From NCBI GenBank assembly GCA_018417955.1, contig JACTVC010000012.1, positions 930,001-994,000 on the forward strand: a stretch of DNA of 64,000 bases. The letters are read 5' to 3'. The DNA is from Laccaria trichodermophora. Taxonomy: Eukaryota; Basidiomycota; Agaricomycetes; Agaricales; Hydnangiaceae. Numbering within the stretch: the first letter of the stretch is position 1; every line of letters begins with the position of its first letter. Below the pieces are notes generated by a model. The model did not search any database, was not told the origin of the DNA, and worked only from the letters and a program-made list of their open reading frames with translations. Shown here in pieces: positions 21,308 to 32,102 of this stretch. The translations under genes and the position numbers were made by a program.

Positions 21308-21958
21308 GGCAGTTTTTTTCGCGTTCAACCAACTGCTATCCCTCGCTCTTCTGGCTCTATAGTCATCAAAGTGAGTTTCTCGTTCGTCTTGGCCATGCAG
21401 GGTTGAGAACTTATCTTGTAGTGAAGAATTGAACGTCCGTTCAACATGTATTCAGAACTCTGTCCACGCTGCCGTTGCCCTTGGACAAGGCGTTCTCCCA
21501 ATCCAGCGTGCGAAGCGACACCCCGCAGTGGATGAGAAGGGCCCTAGACGGGTAATACTATTATGGAGGTTGGGTCGATGTCCATTTGGATAGCCGATTT
21601 GGGTCAATTGCAGACTTGGGCTCATGTATCATCGACGTGAAGCTACTCACCGATAAGCGCTCGCTCACCTTCCATCCGTAGTCTGCAGACTGCAACCCCG
21701 CCATCCAGTCTGCAGTCCGTCATTCCATGTTCTCATTTTATCTAGCCTACCATTCCTGCCGCCGTCTTATGCGCAGCTTCAAAGAATAACTAGGGCTTTG
21801 ACCAAGGACCACGGTACCACACTATGTCTCGATCTTACACAGTCGTTGGTAAAGTAAGTAGATAATGCCCCACAAGCCAAGAAATAGAACAAAAACACAA
21901 GAACATGGACAAAAAAAGCATTGCTATGAATACGTCTCCCGCGCCCGAGTTGAATAAT
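21308..21958. other. Intergenic in copy B
   Basis: Counterpart of 14841-15494. It contains the 37-bp inverted segment at 21503-21539. Confidence 0.5.
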
Positions 21959-22582
21959 TCACGTCGTTCGTTTCCAACTTGTCAGATAGTCCACTACCTC
22001 CCTAAAATCTCCCATATCCATGTGTCCATACCCAGGTGACGAGTTTGGCGACAATCTCTGCTTGTCAAGCCAACTGTTTGTCTGCTTCAACGCCACCAAC
22101 GGAGCCCGCCATACAGCCCCGCCATCATCCATGCCCTGCACAACTTTACACACCGCCAAATTCTTCTCTGAGCCGTCCACCATAAAGTCATCATTGAAAC
22201 GCAGATCTATAGTTTCCTTCAGCCTGCGCCCGCGCACCATGTTGCTATAGTACGGCTTTATATTTGGGCGCCTGCCACCAAAGTACTTTTCAAGGCCGAC
22301 GGGGGACTCGAAGCTGACACCGTCGTCATCGTCATGCACCATTTTGGTTGTTTCCCAAGTGAATTTAATCTCCCCGTTCGTGAGGAAGACAATTGCGCGC
22401 CGCGAGGAGAGTGTCGGGGGCGTTTCGAATGAGGGTCGAGAGCTGCAGAGAAGTTTGTGGAGTTTCCAGTCAGCCCGTTGGCAGGACTTGCTGCAGTAGA
22501 GGGGGCGACAATGGCAGCTGGAACAACTGAAAGCGGCGGGATTGTTGCACATTGCACAGTCAGGGGACGTTGAGGCCGACAT
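21959..22582 (-). CDS. MYND zinc-finger protein, copy B
   Basis: Single exon, 207 aa, with MYND ligands C9, C12, C20, C23, C30, C34, H42 and C46. About 80 percent of residues match copy A by eye. Differences cluster after the zinc finger, in the segment around FTWETT…VGLEKYFGG. The C-terminal GYGHMDMGDFREVVDYLTSWKR is identical up to the last two residues. It keeps the upstream ATG that copy A has lost. The role of the C-terminal domain is unknown; MYND modules typically recruit partner proteins. Confidence 0.8.
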   Translation of the reverse strand: MSASTSPDCAMCNNPAAFSCSSCHCRPLYCSKSCQRADWKLHKLLCSSRPSFETPPTLSSRRAIVFLTNGEIKFTWETTKMVHDDDDGVSFESPVGLEKYFGGRRPNIKPYYSNMVRGRRLKETIDLRFNDDFMVDGSEKNLAVCKVVQGMDDGGAVWRAPLVALKQTNSWLDKQRLSPNSSPGYGHMDMGDFREVVDYLTSWKRTT

Positions 22583-23195
22583 TTTTCAGCGAGGAACTGC
22601 CAGCTCCTTCACTTGAAGACGATTAGGATCAAGTCAAAGGACTAGATTGCTTATCGGCTGCCTCATGACCTTCTGGAAGGCGCTTCTGCAGTGATCCCAG
22701 AAAACCTGCTTTACGCCGTCACACCGCACGACTTTACATAACGCCGTCTACGATGAACCACAAGACAGACTCAGCGCGTAAAACTGCATCGCAACGGCGA
22801 GATTGTAGAAACGACAAAAGATAGAAGACGGCTCCCGACATTCACAAGCACCAGGCTACTAGAACTGAAAATCTTTGACCAAGGAAAGGAATCAAGGCAA
22901 GATAGATTTCATGGACTGGTTTGACGTTTTTGTGACTGGTCGATATTTAGCGGGTTGTACGACGGAGCCTATCCGAGACCCCTCACTCTGCAGGGCACCA
23001 GTGCTGATCCTGTACGCTTCTGAAGTGAAGACTCCTCCGATCTTAGGTCTGGCTTGACCATGTTCAGCAAAATTTAGGATTTAAATTCAAGTCTTTTACA
23101 TAAAAACCCAGTCCACGTTTCGGCAGTCCTTTCGCCATCTTTTTCAGGTCGGTTGGCTGACACTTTGCACTGCTCTCGCCGGCGTTCACCACTTC

Positions 23196-24530
23196 ATCTC
23201 CAATAGGGCAAAATAAGTATAGCAATATGAAGGGTGATTACATAGTTAGGGCAAGTTATGATGGTGAGCGGTGTATCTTCAAATTTCTGGCTTTTGTCTA
23301 ATCCCAAATTCTATTGTTCGCAGCAAGGCTGGGTTAGTCACCGATTCATATTCCTCTGGCTCGCCCTTATGCCTCGAATAACTCGACTCCAGTGGGGTCG
23401 ATGACCTGTGACCTTCAATTTTTGAAGGAAAACACCCTTCCGATAGTATCCCTGAGTCTCATACGTCGAGTTCCTGGAATGCCATAATTTTCTTGGAGCC
23501 CCCCCGTAAGTAGTGGACATACTTATGCGTGGTCGGGGCACTTTCACTCTACATCCTAACGTTAACCATTGTGTTTATTTTTAGATTCGGACCTCGATAG
23601 TGCATAAATGGGCGCTAGGCTGATTCTTATCATTGTCTTGGGTGCAAGAGGCGCTGAAAATCAATTTCATTTTGATTTATCCGTGTTTTGCGGCGAAGTA
23701 CTTACTTCGACCTGCTCTACACCGTTGCCCTCTGAGGCTCCAGTTGACTATGCGACCGCAGCTCGACAAGGTTCATTAGGTTACCATTCTGGATGGGTGA
23801 TCCTGACCGTCTTAAGAACCTGTAAGCGCTCTTCTCTGGCATTTGCCTCCTGCTCAACGAAGACTATTCCATGCAGGAACGGAGTACAGATGTCAGGCCT
23901 GCAATACGACTTGTGACCTTTCCGAGTCCATTCCGAATCAACCCTGTCCATACAGCACGGTGTCCGTCTTTGCAAATGTCTTACGGCGATTCGTCTCACA
24001 ATGCTCTGGAGCTGACAAGAAGTAGCTGAGGACGGACTTTATGTTCACATCTGACCCAACTCGCCAAGGTGCACACTGCTCCTCTACCAGCCTTCAATTT
24101 TAGTATTCAATCAATTTTGTCTGAAGAAGCCCGTCGTTTCCCAATTATAGAACAAAACCGAAAAACATCTGACGACCCTTTGGTTCTGTAACCCTAAACG
24201 TCCAAATTTCTGGACCAAGACTGTCACATGAAAGCTTTCCGACATCCTTGCTCTCAATATTAAGGCTACCCTTTTTGTCAGAATGTAGTTGTACTCAAGG
24301 TAGGTGAGTCGGATTTTCTACCGACGAGGCTTGACCCTAGACTGACTACAGCCAGATGAAGGCTTCTTGGCTGGCCTGTGCCTAGTGTCATGTCAATTCG
24401 CTGGACAGTCTGACAAGTAATCTCACGTCATATCCCTTTTCTCCACAGCTTATGGAAAATTGAGCTTGGCACTTTTCACATATTATGCACTGCATATACC
24501 TTTTCTGAAACATCCGGACAGCTGCAAAAA
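23196..24530 (+). other. Mostly non-coding; weak candidate small gene at 23608-24024
   Basis: An open frame from ATG 23608 has a hydrophobic start (MGARLILIIVLGARG). A later frame reads …YRCQACNTTCDLSES…, with a Cys-x2-Cys pair, and ends at 24024. Joining them through the obvious GTAAGC…CAG intron creates a stop, so this is at best a broken or mis-modelled small Cys-rich gene. Nothing else is recognisable. Confidence 0.25.
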
Positions 24531-24538
24531 GTATAAAA
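24531..24538 (+). promoter_or_regulatory. TATA box of the secreted-protein gene
   Basis: TATAAAAG in the context AAAAAGTATAAAAGAGC, about 80 bp upstream of the ATG at 24615. Confidence 0.6.
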
Positions 24539-24614
24539 GAGCACTTGGGTCGACAAACCATCATCAGGTCAATCTTCCTTGAATATTGCACATCGATAAA
24601 ATTCTCCGCCAACA

Positions 24615-25197
24615 ATGCGCATGCCCTCTCTCCTCGTCCTCATTTCCGTTGTAAGCCTTGTCGTGGCAGGCGATATCTGCACCTACACCTCCCGCAGCTG
24701 CATCGGGTCATTCGGTTGCTGTTATGGCATTGCACAGAATACTTGCTGCAACTGGCCAAGCAATTATGGCTGGTCGGTGAAGTTCCAGAATATGCCTATG
24801 ACATCCACCTGGTTTGGCAAGACGTTCGGCACCTCGACGTGCTCCACTCAGACAGGTGGCGGAGGTTCCTCCTCTGGCACTATCTGTAAGAACCCAGAAA
24901 CCTTCCGAACTTGTCCTCAATTCTGACGTAACGGAACATTTTTCACTAGGTACCAGCGTCTTTAATGGACCGACCTATTCCAACTGGTTGTCTGCTAACT
25001 GGAATGCAGGCACTGGCATGAGGCGCGATGCTGAAGCCCGTGACGATGCCGATTGTGTCCGGCCAAATGTGATTGGATTCACTACTGGCGACGGGGTGGA
25101 GCATCTTGTCAAGGTTCCCGAAGGGAAATTCGATGAAGTCAACGAGTGGGTCAAGAGTGATGACTTTTCCAAGCTTCTTGAGCTCGAGACTGTCTGA
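24615..25197 (+). CDS. Small secreted cysteine-rich protein
   Basis: Two exons, 24615-24885 and 24950-25197, give 172 aa. Residues 1-19 are a clear signal peptide (basic start, then LLVLISVVSLVVAG). The mature N-terminal domain is Cys-rich, with C22, C29, the pairs C35-C36 and C44-C45, C76, C91 and C126. It then has a Gly/Ser linker (GGGGSSSG) and a C-terminal part without further Cys pairs, ending VKSDDFSKLLELETV. A strong TATA box and compact gene suggest regulated, possibly high expression. This is a typical fungal small secreted protein; an effector-like or cell-wall role is possible, but no specific family function can be assigned. Confidence 0.75.
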
Positions 25198-26068
25198 TCA
25201 GCAATGATGATAAGAGGTAGGACTGATGTCCTTGATAATGAAATATGATAACATGTGTTGCCCAGAAGTTTGAAAGTTTTGAAGTCGGCATGGACTTGAT
25301 TTTAGACACGTTTAAATCAAGTCAGATGCCCTGTCACAAGAATGGCGCTGTGGACATTTGAGCGTATATGTGTCCCATGATTTTTTTTCTGTAGTATTTT
25401 CGTTGTGAATGTCGCCCTTTTTTCGTTACTATCCACTGTGTCAAGGTTTAAGTATCTTTGGGTTGCGTAACATTATGATGTGAGCAATTTCCAAGACTAA
25501 ACGTCGTGGACCGTCGCAAGTCCCAACTTCGTCAACGCAGACAACGCCGTTCGACGTTCGACCGTCTTGGTCTTACTAAGTGCTCTTCTTTCTCAGCTGG
25601 GTGCACCGTGTTCTACCCAAGTTCTACCACGAATCACGATGCAACATGATTCCATCGGCCGGTAGCTTTGCTTTAGTTTCAATACACATGAATGATGGAT
25701 CCGCGTCCTCTATGCCCCGTTGTCTCTTACTACACACAATGCTAGAGTAGTTGTTTGAGTGTATTTTTTTTAAAAATAGACTGCGAAAGATGGAACATAA
25801 AAATATTTACAACGCGCCAGTCGGACGCCTCGGAAGCCTTTGCCGAAGGGAATCAAGCCCGATATCCAGCCACAGAGAGCTACAATGCCTGGGATCCGCT
25901 TCAAAAGCGGATAATTTGGAACAGACGACAAACGTAGAATTCCATCTTATAGACCACCTCAGATGATGACAGGCAGAGCATCGCTCTGGCCTTGAAGGTC
26001 AGAGGATCATGTCGTTACATCGAAGGTCACGACTGTCGATGCAGTGTGGTAGAATTACGCTACCATCT
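25198..26068. other. Intergenic
   Basis: About 870 bp between the secreted-protein stop and the convergent MFS stop. No gene or repeat could be supported. Confidence 0.4.
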
Positions 26069-27930
26069 CTAGATAGCCTTGATAGGTAGCAAGAACGATG
26101 TCCAAATTCCAGCTAAAATTATCCCAAAAAAGACAACGAACACCAAGTTACCGCCTGCGATGTTCTGTTGCAGCGAAATGGAAAACAATGAGGAGGCAAT
26201 GGTTGGAGCTACACATCTCATCCCAGACGATATCGTCTGTCCAATGCCGTTCGTAGAGCCTAACGAAGCTTTTGAAGGACAGTTCTCCACGGTAAGAACA
26301 TGCATTGATCCTTTACAACGTAAGAAAAACACCACAAATCAGACTACAGAGCACATGCAAAGTGGGGAAGAAGACTTACCATAGCAGGTAGATGTCGACA
26401 ACTTTGCTAGCAACTGTGAAAGGACAACAAGCCCCACATTCGTACCCATCCCTGCTTTCCGACGCGCAAGGAAGATTGCAATGGGGTACGCAGAAAATGA
26501 GACAAGGTATGACGAGAAAGCAATGATAAAGGTCTTCCTAGCTCCAAAATTGCGGACCCAGTACCCGCGCATACTGACTTGCACAACAGCATTCACCAAC
26601 CCGACACCGCCCATCATGGTGCCAATCTGATATGGACTCATCCCAAGCCCACCCAGAGAAATGGGAGTGAAACAAATAAGGGGGAGTAGGACTGAATAGC
26701 TCATGTCGACGAAGCAAAGGAAGGCGTAGCTCGAGAACGTCATAAGAAGGGGGCGGACGAGGAGGGCACTGAGAGGTGGGGGCTTGACGGGCGGGGCGGC
26801 GTGAGCGGGCTCGAGATCTTCTGAAGCTGACGCGTCGTTGCTACCATAATCCCGCGAGTCGCTATGGTCTAAAAGTGTCATTGTGTGGCTGTATTGTGGG
26901 GAAAGGTGACGCTGGTGCTTTTTGATCTTTTGTCGCTGGATCGCGGCAGGAGAAGTCTGTTTGATGGTCAATATAAATGACTGACTCAAAGAGTTAGCTA
27001 TTCCTCACCTCTTTCAGGAAGATAAATGTGGTCAGGATAGCGGCAAAAGCTATAAAAGCTGCTACAATGCAAGGAAGTAGATAAGGGTGCTCTCTGAGCA
27101 GACGGATTCTGCCAAACGTATCAGGCCATGTGTCCGATGGGCTGGTGAAGACGCCACCGATGATCGAACTAAATGCGAAAAGGTCAGAAGTGGACTGAAC
27201 CGGCAACAGAGTCAGCAAACGTGCCCAAGTGTAGTTCTGGTTCCCCACACCAATGGGAATAACGAAAATGCATCAGCGATATTAGTAGGGTCAGTTATCT
27301 AGAAGGACGTCCGAAAATAAGTCAACTCCTAGACGTCAATAAGTAGCTATATGTAATCACCTCTCCAATAACCGTCTTGGCTACCCCTGAGCCCAAGAAG
27401 CGTCAGGGAGGATAAACTCCACTGCAGAGGAATGAGCTCGTACCAATGTTGCCATTGAAAACTCCTTGAAAACACCGATATACAACTAACGGCCAAAACG
27501 TCTTCGAAAGCCCAAATCCAAGCATAGCAAACGTCAGTCCAAGTGGACCAAGCAGCAGGATGGGTCTACGCCCAAGGCGGTCTGAAAGATACCCCCATTG
27601 AAAAACAGTCAACGTTTCCGTTAAGAAAAATGCGGATTCCTAACAACCATTCCTATTAAATATCTGCCAAAAAACATCATTTGAAGAACCTCTCACTATA
27701 ATTCCAGCATAATAGCCAATTTTCCGGGGATCTCCATTCGTAATACCCGTATCTTGCACGAACTGGTTGATGAAAGGGTATATCACGATTGCGGCTATCG
27801 GTTCTGAGAACTGAGCGAAAAAAACCACAAAGAGTTGGGATTTGGGGAGAGGATTCCTTTTTTGCCTTTGTTGTTGGTGAGCGTCGTCGTCGTCGTCGAC
27901 TGGAGTTTCTCGTACCGTAACGGCACTCAT
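26069..27930 (-). CDS. MFS transporter, DHA1/ZIFL-like
   Basis: Seven exons (27930-27697, 27639-27444, 27386-27361, 27298-27225, 27168-27009, 26956-26380, 26310-26069) give 502 aa. It has the major facilitator layout: a charged Asp-rich cytosolic N-terminus, six helices, a hydrophilic central loop (IQRQKIKKHQRHLSP…), then six helices. The motif A signature between helices 2 and 3 is GYLSDRLGRRP. The C-terminal half has NGIGQTISSGMRCVAPTIASSLFS, typical of fungal proton-coupled drug or zinc-facilitator-like DHA1 members. The substrate is not predictable. The fourth intron (27169-27224) uses a GC donor (GCACGT). The plasma or vacuolar membrane is the likely location. Confidence 0.85.
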
Positions 27931-28456
27931 GATGGGTGTCGAGAGAGAGGACGTTTCTTGCTGTACTGTTCCGGTAAAATAATTTTTTATCAACGATCCG
28001 AGCCATGCGGTCAGAATGACTCGTAGCACCTTTCATGACGTTTTATCCTCGGTTTTCATCTAGTTGAAGTTTCGATCTCTTCGGGACTTGAGTTGGTTTC
28101 ATTTGGGCTGGCTGCGTAGTAGTAGTAGTAGTTTGTAGAAGAGACGACGAGTATCACCTCGAAGGCGGCCGGACCTCATGCGGCCCGGCCGACGTCGTCA
28201 CTATCGGACGATTCCCCTTCTCCCATAGTACTTACTGTCTACTCCCATCCTTACGATATTAGCAACTCCAAAAATACGGCTAGTGTTCAAATTGGTTCAG
28301 ATCACCCCAGAGCGCGCCCAATGCATAGCCAACGGCATCTTCTGCGTTATGCACACTCATTGATCATCACTGATGTTAGAAGCGTCCAAACGTTCTTCCT
28401 AATTCCGCTCCATGGTATATACAGGCCATAAAGTTGCAAAATAGAAATACACGAGC
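27931..28456. other. Intergenic, MFS promoter side
   Basis: Contains a short GTA repeat (about 28117-28133). No gene is seen. Confidence 0.4.
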
Positions 28457-29013
28457 TCAGCAGCACATCTCGCAAGGACAGCCTGTATGTATCACAATAC
28501 AATTAGCCTCGACGTAATCTTGACAGGCGGCGCAACGGACTCACATAGGATATCCCCGACACATTCGCAGCATCCCTAGTACATACATCAGGTGACCAGC
28601 ATCAAGATAATGATTAAAATGCCTACGAACCTCGCAGCATTCTGAGAGACGAACAATCAGGAACGTGGGGAAAAACGTGCTGTAGACGGACTCACCAAAA
28701 CACAGGAAACATCCCACCAGACCGAGGAAGCAGTCCTACAGGGATAGAGAAACGTTCAGCGACGTCATGCAAGGAGGTCGCAATCATCGTACCTTTCCAG
28801 CACCTCCACCACGAAGACGAGAAGCCTTATGTTGGTGTTCGCAGTGGGTTTGTTTGCCCACAACACCCTCAGCAACGCTCATCACCTCTATCAAACATCA
28901 TGAGACAAAGGAAAGGGGAGCTCAGCCAGCAATGAGTACTCACTCATCTCAGTGGAGGCCCTCGGTTGGTTGGTCATGGCCTTGGACGGTGCGGTGGTAG
29001 TAGCGTTCTCCAT
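28457..29013 (-). CDS. CYSTM-like cysteine-rich mini-protein, six exons
   Basis: Exons 29013-28944, 28887-28793, 28735-28696, 28641-28631, 28575-28545 and 28482-28457 join in phase to 90 aa. The N-terminal half is polar (MENATTTAPSKAMTNQPRAS…). The last 36 residues are a hydrophobic module packed with Cys pairs (CFLGLVGCFLCFECCEGCC…CCPCEMCC). This resembles the cysteine-rich transmembrane (CYSTM) module of small eukaryotic stress proteins, which anchors in membranes and is probably palmitoylated. Exon 4 is only 11 nt. Every junction is GT-AG and the total is a multiple of three, which makes the model convincing despite the tiny exons. Function is inferred from the family only. Confidence 0.75.
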
Positions 29014-29655
29014 TGTGAAGGATAGGGAATTTAGGTGGGCAATCACGGGCAGGAGTGGGCAAGCTTTTTATATCCTTTCAGAAAGGAAATGTCGCACGAG
29101 ACAACGTTGCTGATCTATATATAGAACTGATCCCTTTGGGGTTTGGCGTAATCAGTGGTATGCACGCCTGCGGATAAGCCCCGGCAGAAGGCTCCAACGA
29201 CGAGGCAGTGAAATATGTCCCATACGATGTCGTCGGGAGGATTTTCGAGGAATAACATTCGGGGCGGCGTTACGTCATGGCGCCAAGCTGTGCTATCGGC
29301 TTCAAATTGATTTTGAAAGGGGCCGATGCGGTAATGGTGACGTGAATACAACCTTTGGAGGAACGTTGCTTTCATGTTGTACCCCGTGTGCAGGGAAAAA
29401 CGGACCTTATAGCAGCAGTCACAGGAACATAGGTATCTTGATAGAGTCCTTCAGTAACTATTTCTCTCGCTTCTAAGTCCAGAGCCTAACCTCGTGATTC
29501 AGAGCGCAGTAACACCCGTGATAAGTAAAGTCCAGCATGCCCGACGACGGCGGGGACAACCTATGTATAGACTTGAATTTTTATATAATCTATCAAAATC
29601 ATAATGAGGTTCAGTATCACTAGAGAAAGATAGGAAAGAACTCACCAGCCACAAA
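29014..29655. other. Intergenic
   Basis: Upstream region of the CYSTM-like gene and downstream region of the BTB gene. No supported gene. Confidence 0.35.
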
Positions 29656-30864
29656 TCAATATTCACAAAAATGATCCATCAAGTCCGAAACAATGTCGTC
29701 CCTAGTCATCGTGATCGCTTCCAGTGCGGCCAGTGTACATGGAATGCTCATAGCCTGCGTCTCCGTAAGACTTTTTCGCAGAATCACCATCATAGACTTC
29801 AACCGCCCCAGAACATCCGCAGAGCCACATCGCATCGTTGGGCTCGCGCCCCCCGCTTTCATCCACGCCTGCCCCCAAGCCGTGATACAAGAAGAGTGAG
29901 ATGGACAGCCACCGGCGTGGAATAGCGGCGGCGTCGTCCGAAGTTGTTCCCAAAGGTTAACGAGGGAATGGTGCGCAGCGAGGAAACCCATGCGCTTTTC
30001 GACGTTTATTGACGTGGAAAAGACAGGCTGCGATGCCATCCTGCCGTCGCTAGAGGCCTGCTCTAGGTTAATTAGTTGTTTGTAGTACACCACGCCCTCG
30101 AGTTTCCTCAGCCCATGCGTCCTTGCGACATCCAATATAGAGTCGTGATCTATGCTCGACCACAATATACGAGCAATCAACCGTTGTGTAACGAGGTCGA
30201 CTAGGCCCTGGTGATCGCATATCACAGCCAAGTTGAGGACCATGGAACATACTTCCGGAGCGTCATTGCGCAAGAATCCCACTGGATCTTGGGCTAGCGT
30301 GAAGATGCGATCAAGCGCCCACGATTCATACGAAGCGAAACAATATTTGTTCGCCACCGTGGCGATATTGATCAGGCGCTCAAGCGATGGCGCCGTAGGG
30401 GCCTCAACGTTGATCAGTTCACTTGGGCTGGTGGGTTGACCTCAATGAGTCGTGTGATCAAAAAACATGGACACATCCAACACTTACAGCGCGTAAAGCA
30501 CCCAAAGAAAATCCCGAAACTGTTCAGCAGTATCCGTCAAAACAATAGAACTCTTGTCCGATCCGCCTTCAACAGCCTCATCAAGCTGCGGCATGCTGAA
30601 CATATCCACAAACGCAGAAGGCTCCCTCAACAAAAAACATCGATGAACCTAAAACCAATGAGCTCGTAAATCAAAAAGAAAACTCGGGGCAAATTGAATC
30701 ACCTTGAACAAAGTATTTTGCACACGAAAAACACAAAACCCTCCTTCCGAATCTTCCTTGTAATAATCGGGATCGCGAAAAACCTCCCCTGAAATTTTCG
30801 CCCTGATACCGATCTCGTTGTCATAGAAAGAAGGGGTGGTAGTAGGGATTTGAGATCTAGCCAT
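29656..30864 (-). CDS. BTB/POZ-like domain protein
   Basis: Three exons, 30864-30703, 30648-30488 and 30427-29656, give 364 aa. The N-terminal domain has the layout of the large Agaricomycete BTB family: DPDYYKED…FRVQNTLFKVHRCFL, then FVDMFSMP, then IVLTDTAEQFRDFLWVLYALP. The C-terminal region is helical (IATVANKYCFASYESWALDRI…) with an unusual Cys/His cluster, HAGGCPSHSSC. Members are presumed adaptors for cullin-3 ligases or protein-interaction scaffolds. Relatives in this window lie at 60279-61568 and 61999-63025. The family is clear; the function is not. Confidence 0.8.
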
Positions 30865-32102
30865 GCACGCCCCCTTCCCCGCGTCAGCAGGCTTGAGTAA
30901 GCGCCCTCCTCTAAAAAACAATCGACCCAAGAACCCAAGTTTATGCAGGGGATTCCGAGGGAAAAAGAATAGATGCATGGGGGTTCAGCCGGTGGGTGGT
31001 GGGGGGTAAAGCTGAAGGTGAGAGCTGGGAGGTAGAGAGGATATGGACATGTTACACGCCCAAGTCTGTAGATGATATAAGGTCGATATATGAAGAGAAC
31101 ATGACGTCCACACGTGGGGAGGACCTCTGACGCGTGGGATCAGGGTGATCATGCTCGAGAAGCCTAAAGAGCGGTCTATCTCCTGGACGCTGGCTGTAAA
31201 AGATGGGCTGCCATCATGATAGATAGCAAAAGAATCCCAGAACAGTTGAGCTTCACGGTGGTGTTGAGATGAATCTATTTGGTTTCAACACCAAAACCAA
31301 ACATTCTGCTCAAATCACCTCTTCACTTTGTCTTCACCGTGACTTGCGCAACTTTCATGGCTAGATTCAGACAGAGCTACGGCATAGTTTGACATTGCGT
31401 GGGTGTGTGCCAAGTTTCTGTTATCACTTTCTGCGATTCATAATCGATAACCAAGAGCTTATGTTAATGTCCAAGATCGGTCCGAAGGGCAATGTGCACG
31501 ATGTGAAGGCGCTAGCACTCTCCATCCTTCTCAGCACATAGAGAAATGATCGGTACATCCAGGCTGACTTCTTAGTTATCCTTAATCGTAGATGGATTCC
31601 TTTCTGTAACATTTATATCACAAATTCGTTTCGCATGAATGCCATTAAGTTGATACGTACAGTACTGTACGACAGGCGCCAAAATCATCAGGCATAAAAT
31701 AAATACAATACTTGAGAGGGGGCATGGGATCGAGCCTCTGCTCGCCGTCTTCGTGCATCAAGCGTGGAATACGTGCATCATGAGACAAGGAATCTTGTGG
31801 AGATGAGATGAAGAGAGAGAGAGATGAGATGAGGAGAGAGAGAAAAAAAGTGGAAAGAAAAAGAATCACAAGTCGCGTGCTTGGGTGACATATGAACAAG
31901 AAAAGGGAAAAAAAGGTTCGGCAAAAAAAAAACGCCTTTTGATAAAATGAAATATAAAGAGAGTGTCTGTTCACGAAAAAAAAAACCCAGGTCTAAGGAT
32001 GGGATCGCTGTACAAGAACCTCAAAACGGGAACTGTAAACCACCTCTGTCAGCCTCCCCACAAAGTAAAAGAAAAAGAAAAACTCACAATGAAACTCACA
32101 AG
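30865..32102. other. Intergenic
   Basis: About 1.2 kb without a supported gene. It holds a small hairpin-capable repeat near 31258-31290 (GGTGTTGA…TTTCAACACC) and a purine-rich low-complexity tract of GAGA type at 31803-31865 next to the 3' end of the disordered-protein gene. Confidence 0.4.

Larger units (their letters stand above)
20688..23195. repeat. Duplicated block, copy B (SEN15 pseudogene + MYND)
   Basis: Direct copy of 14215-16770, with the SEN15 upstream region missing. Small indels, a 37-bp micro-inversion and gene-specific lesions distinguish the two. Confidence 0.85.
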
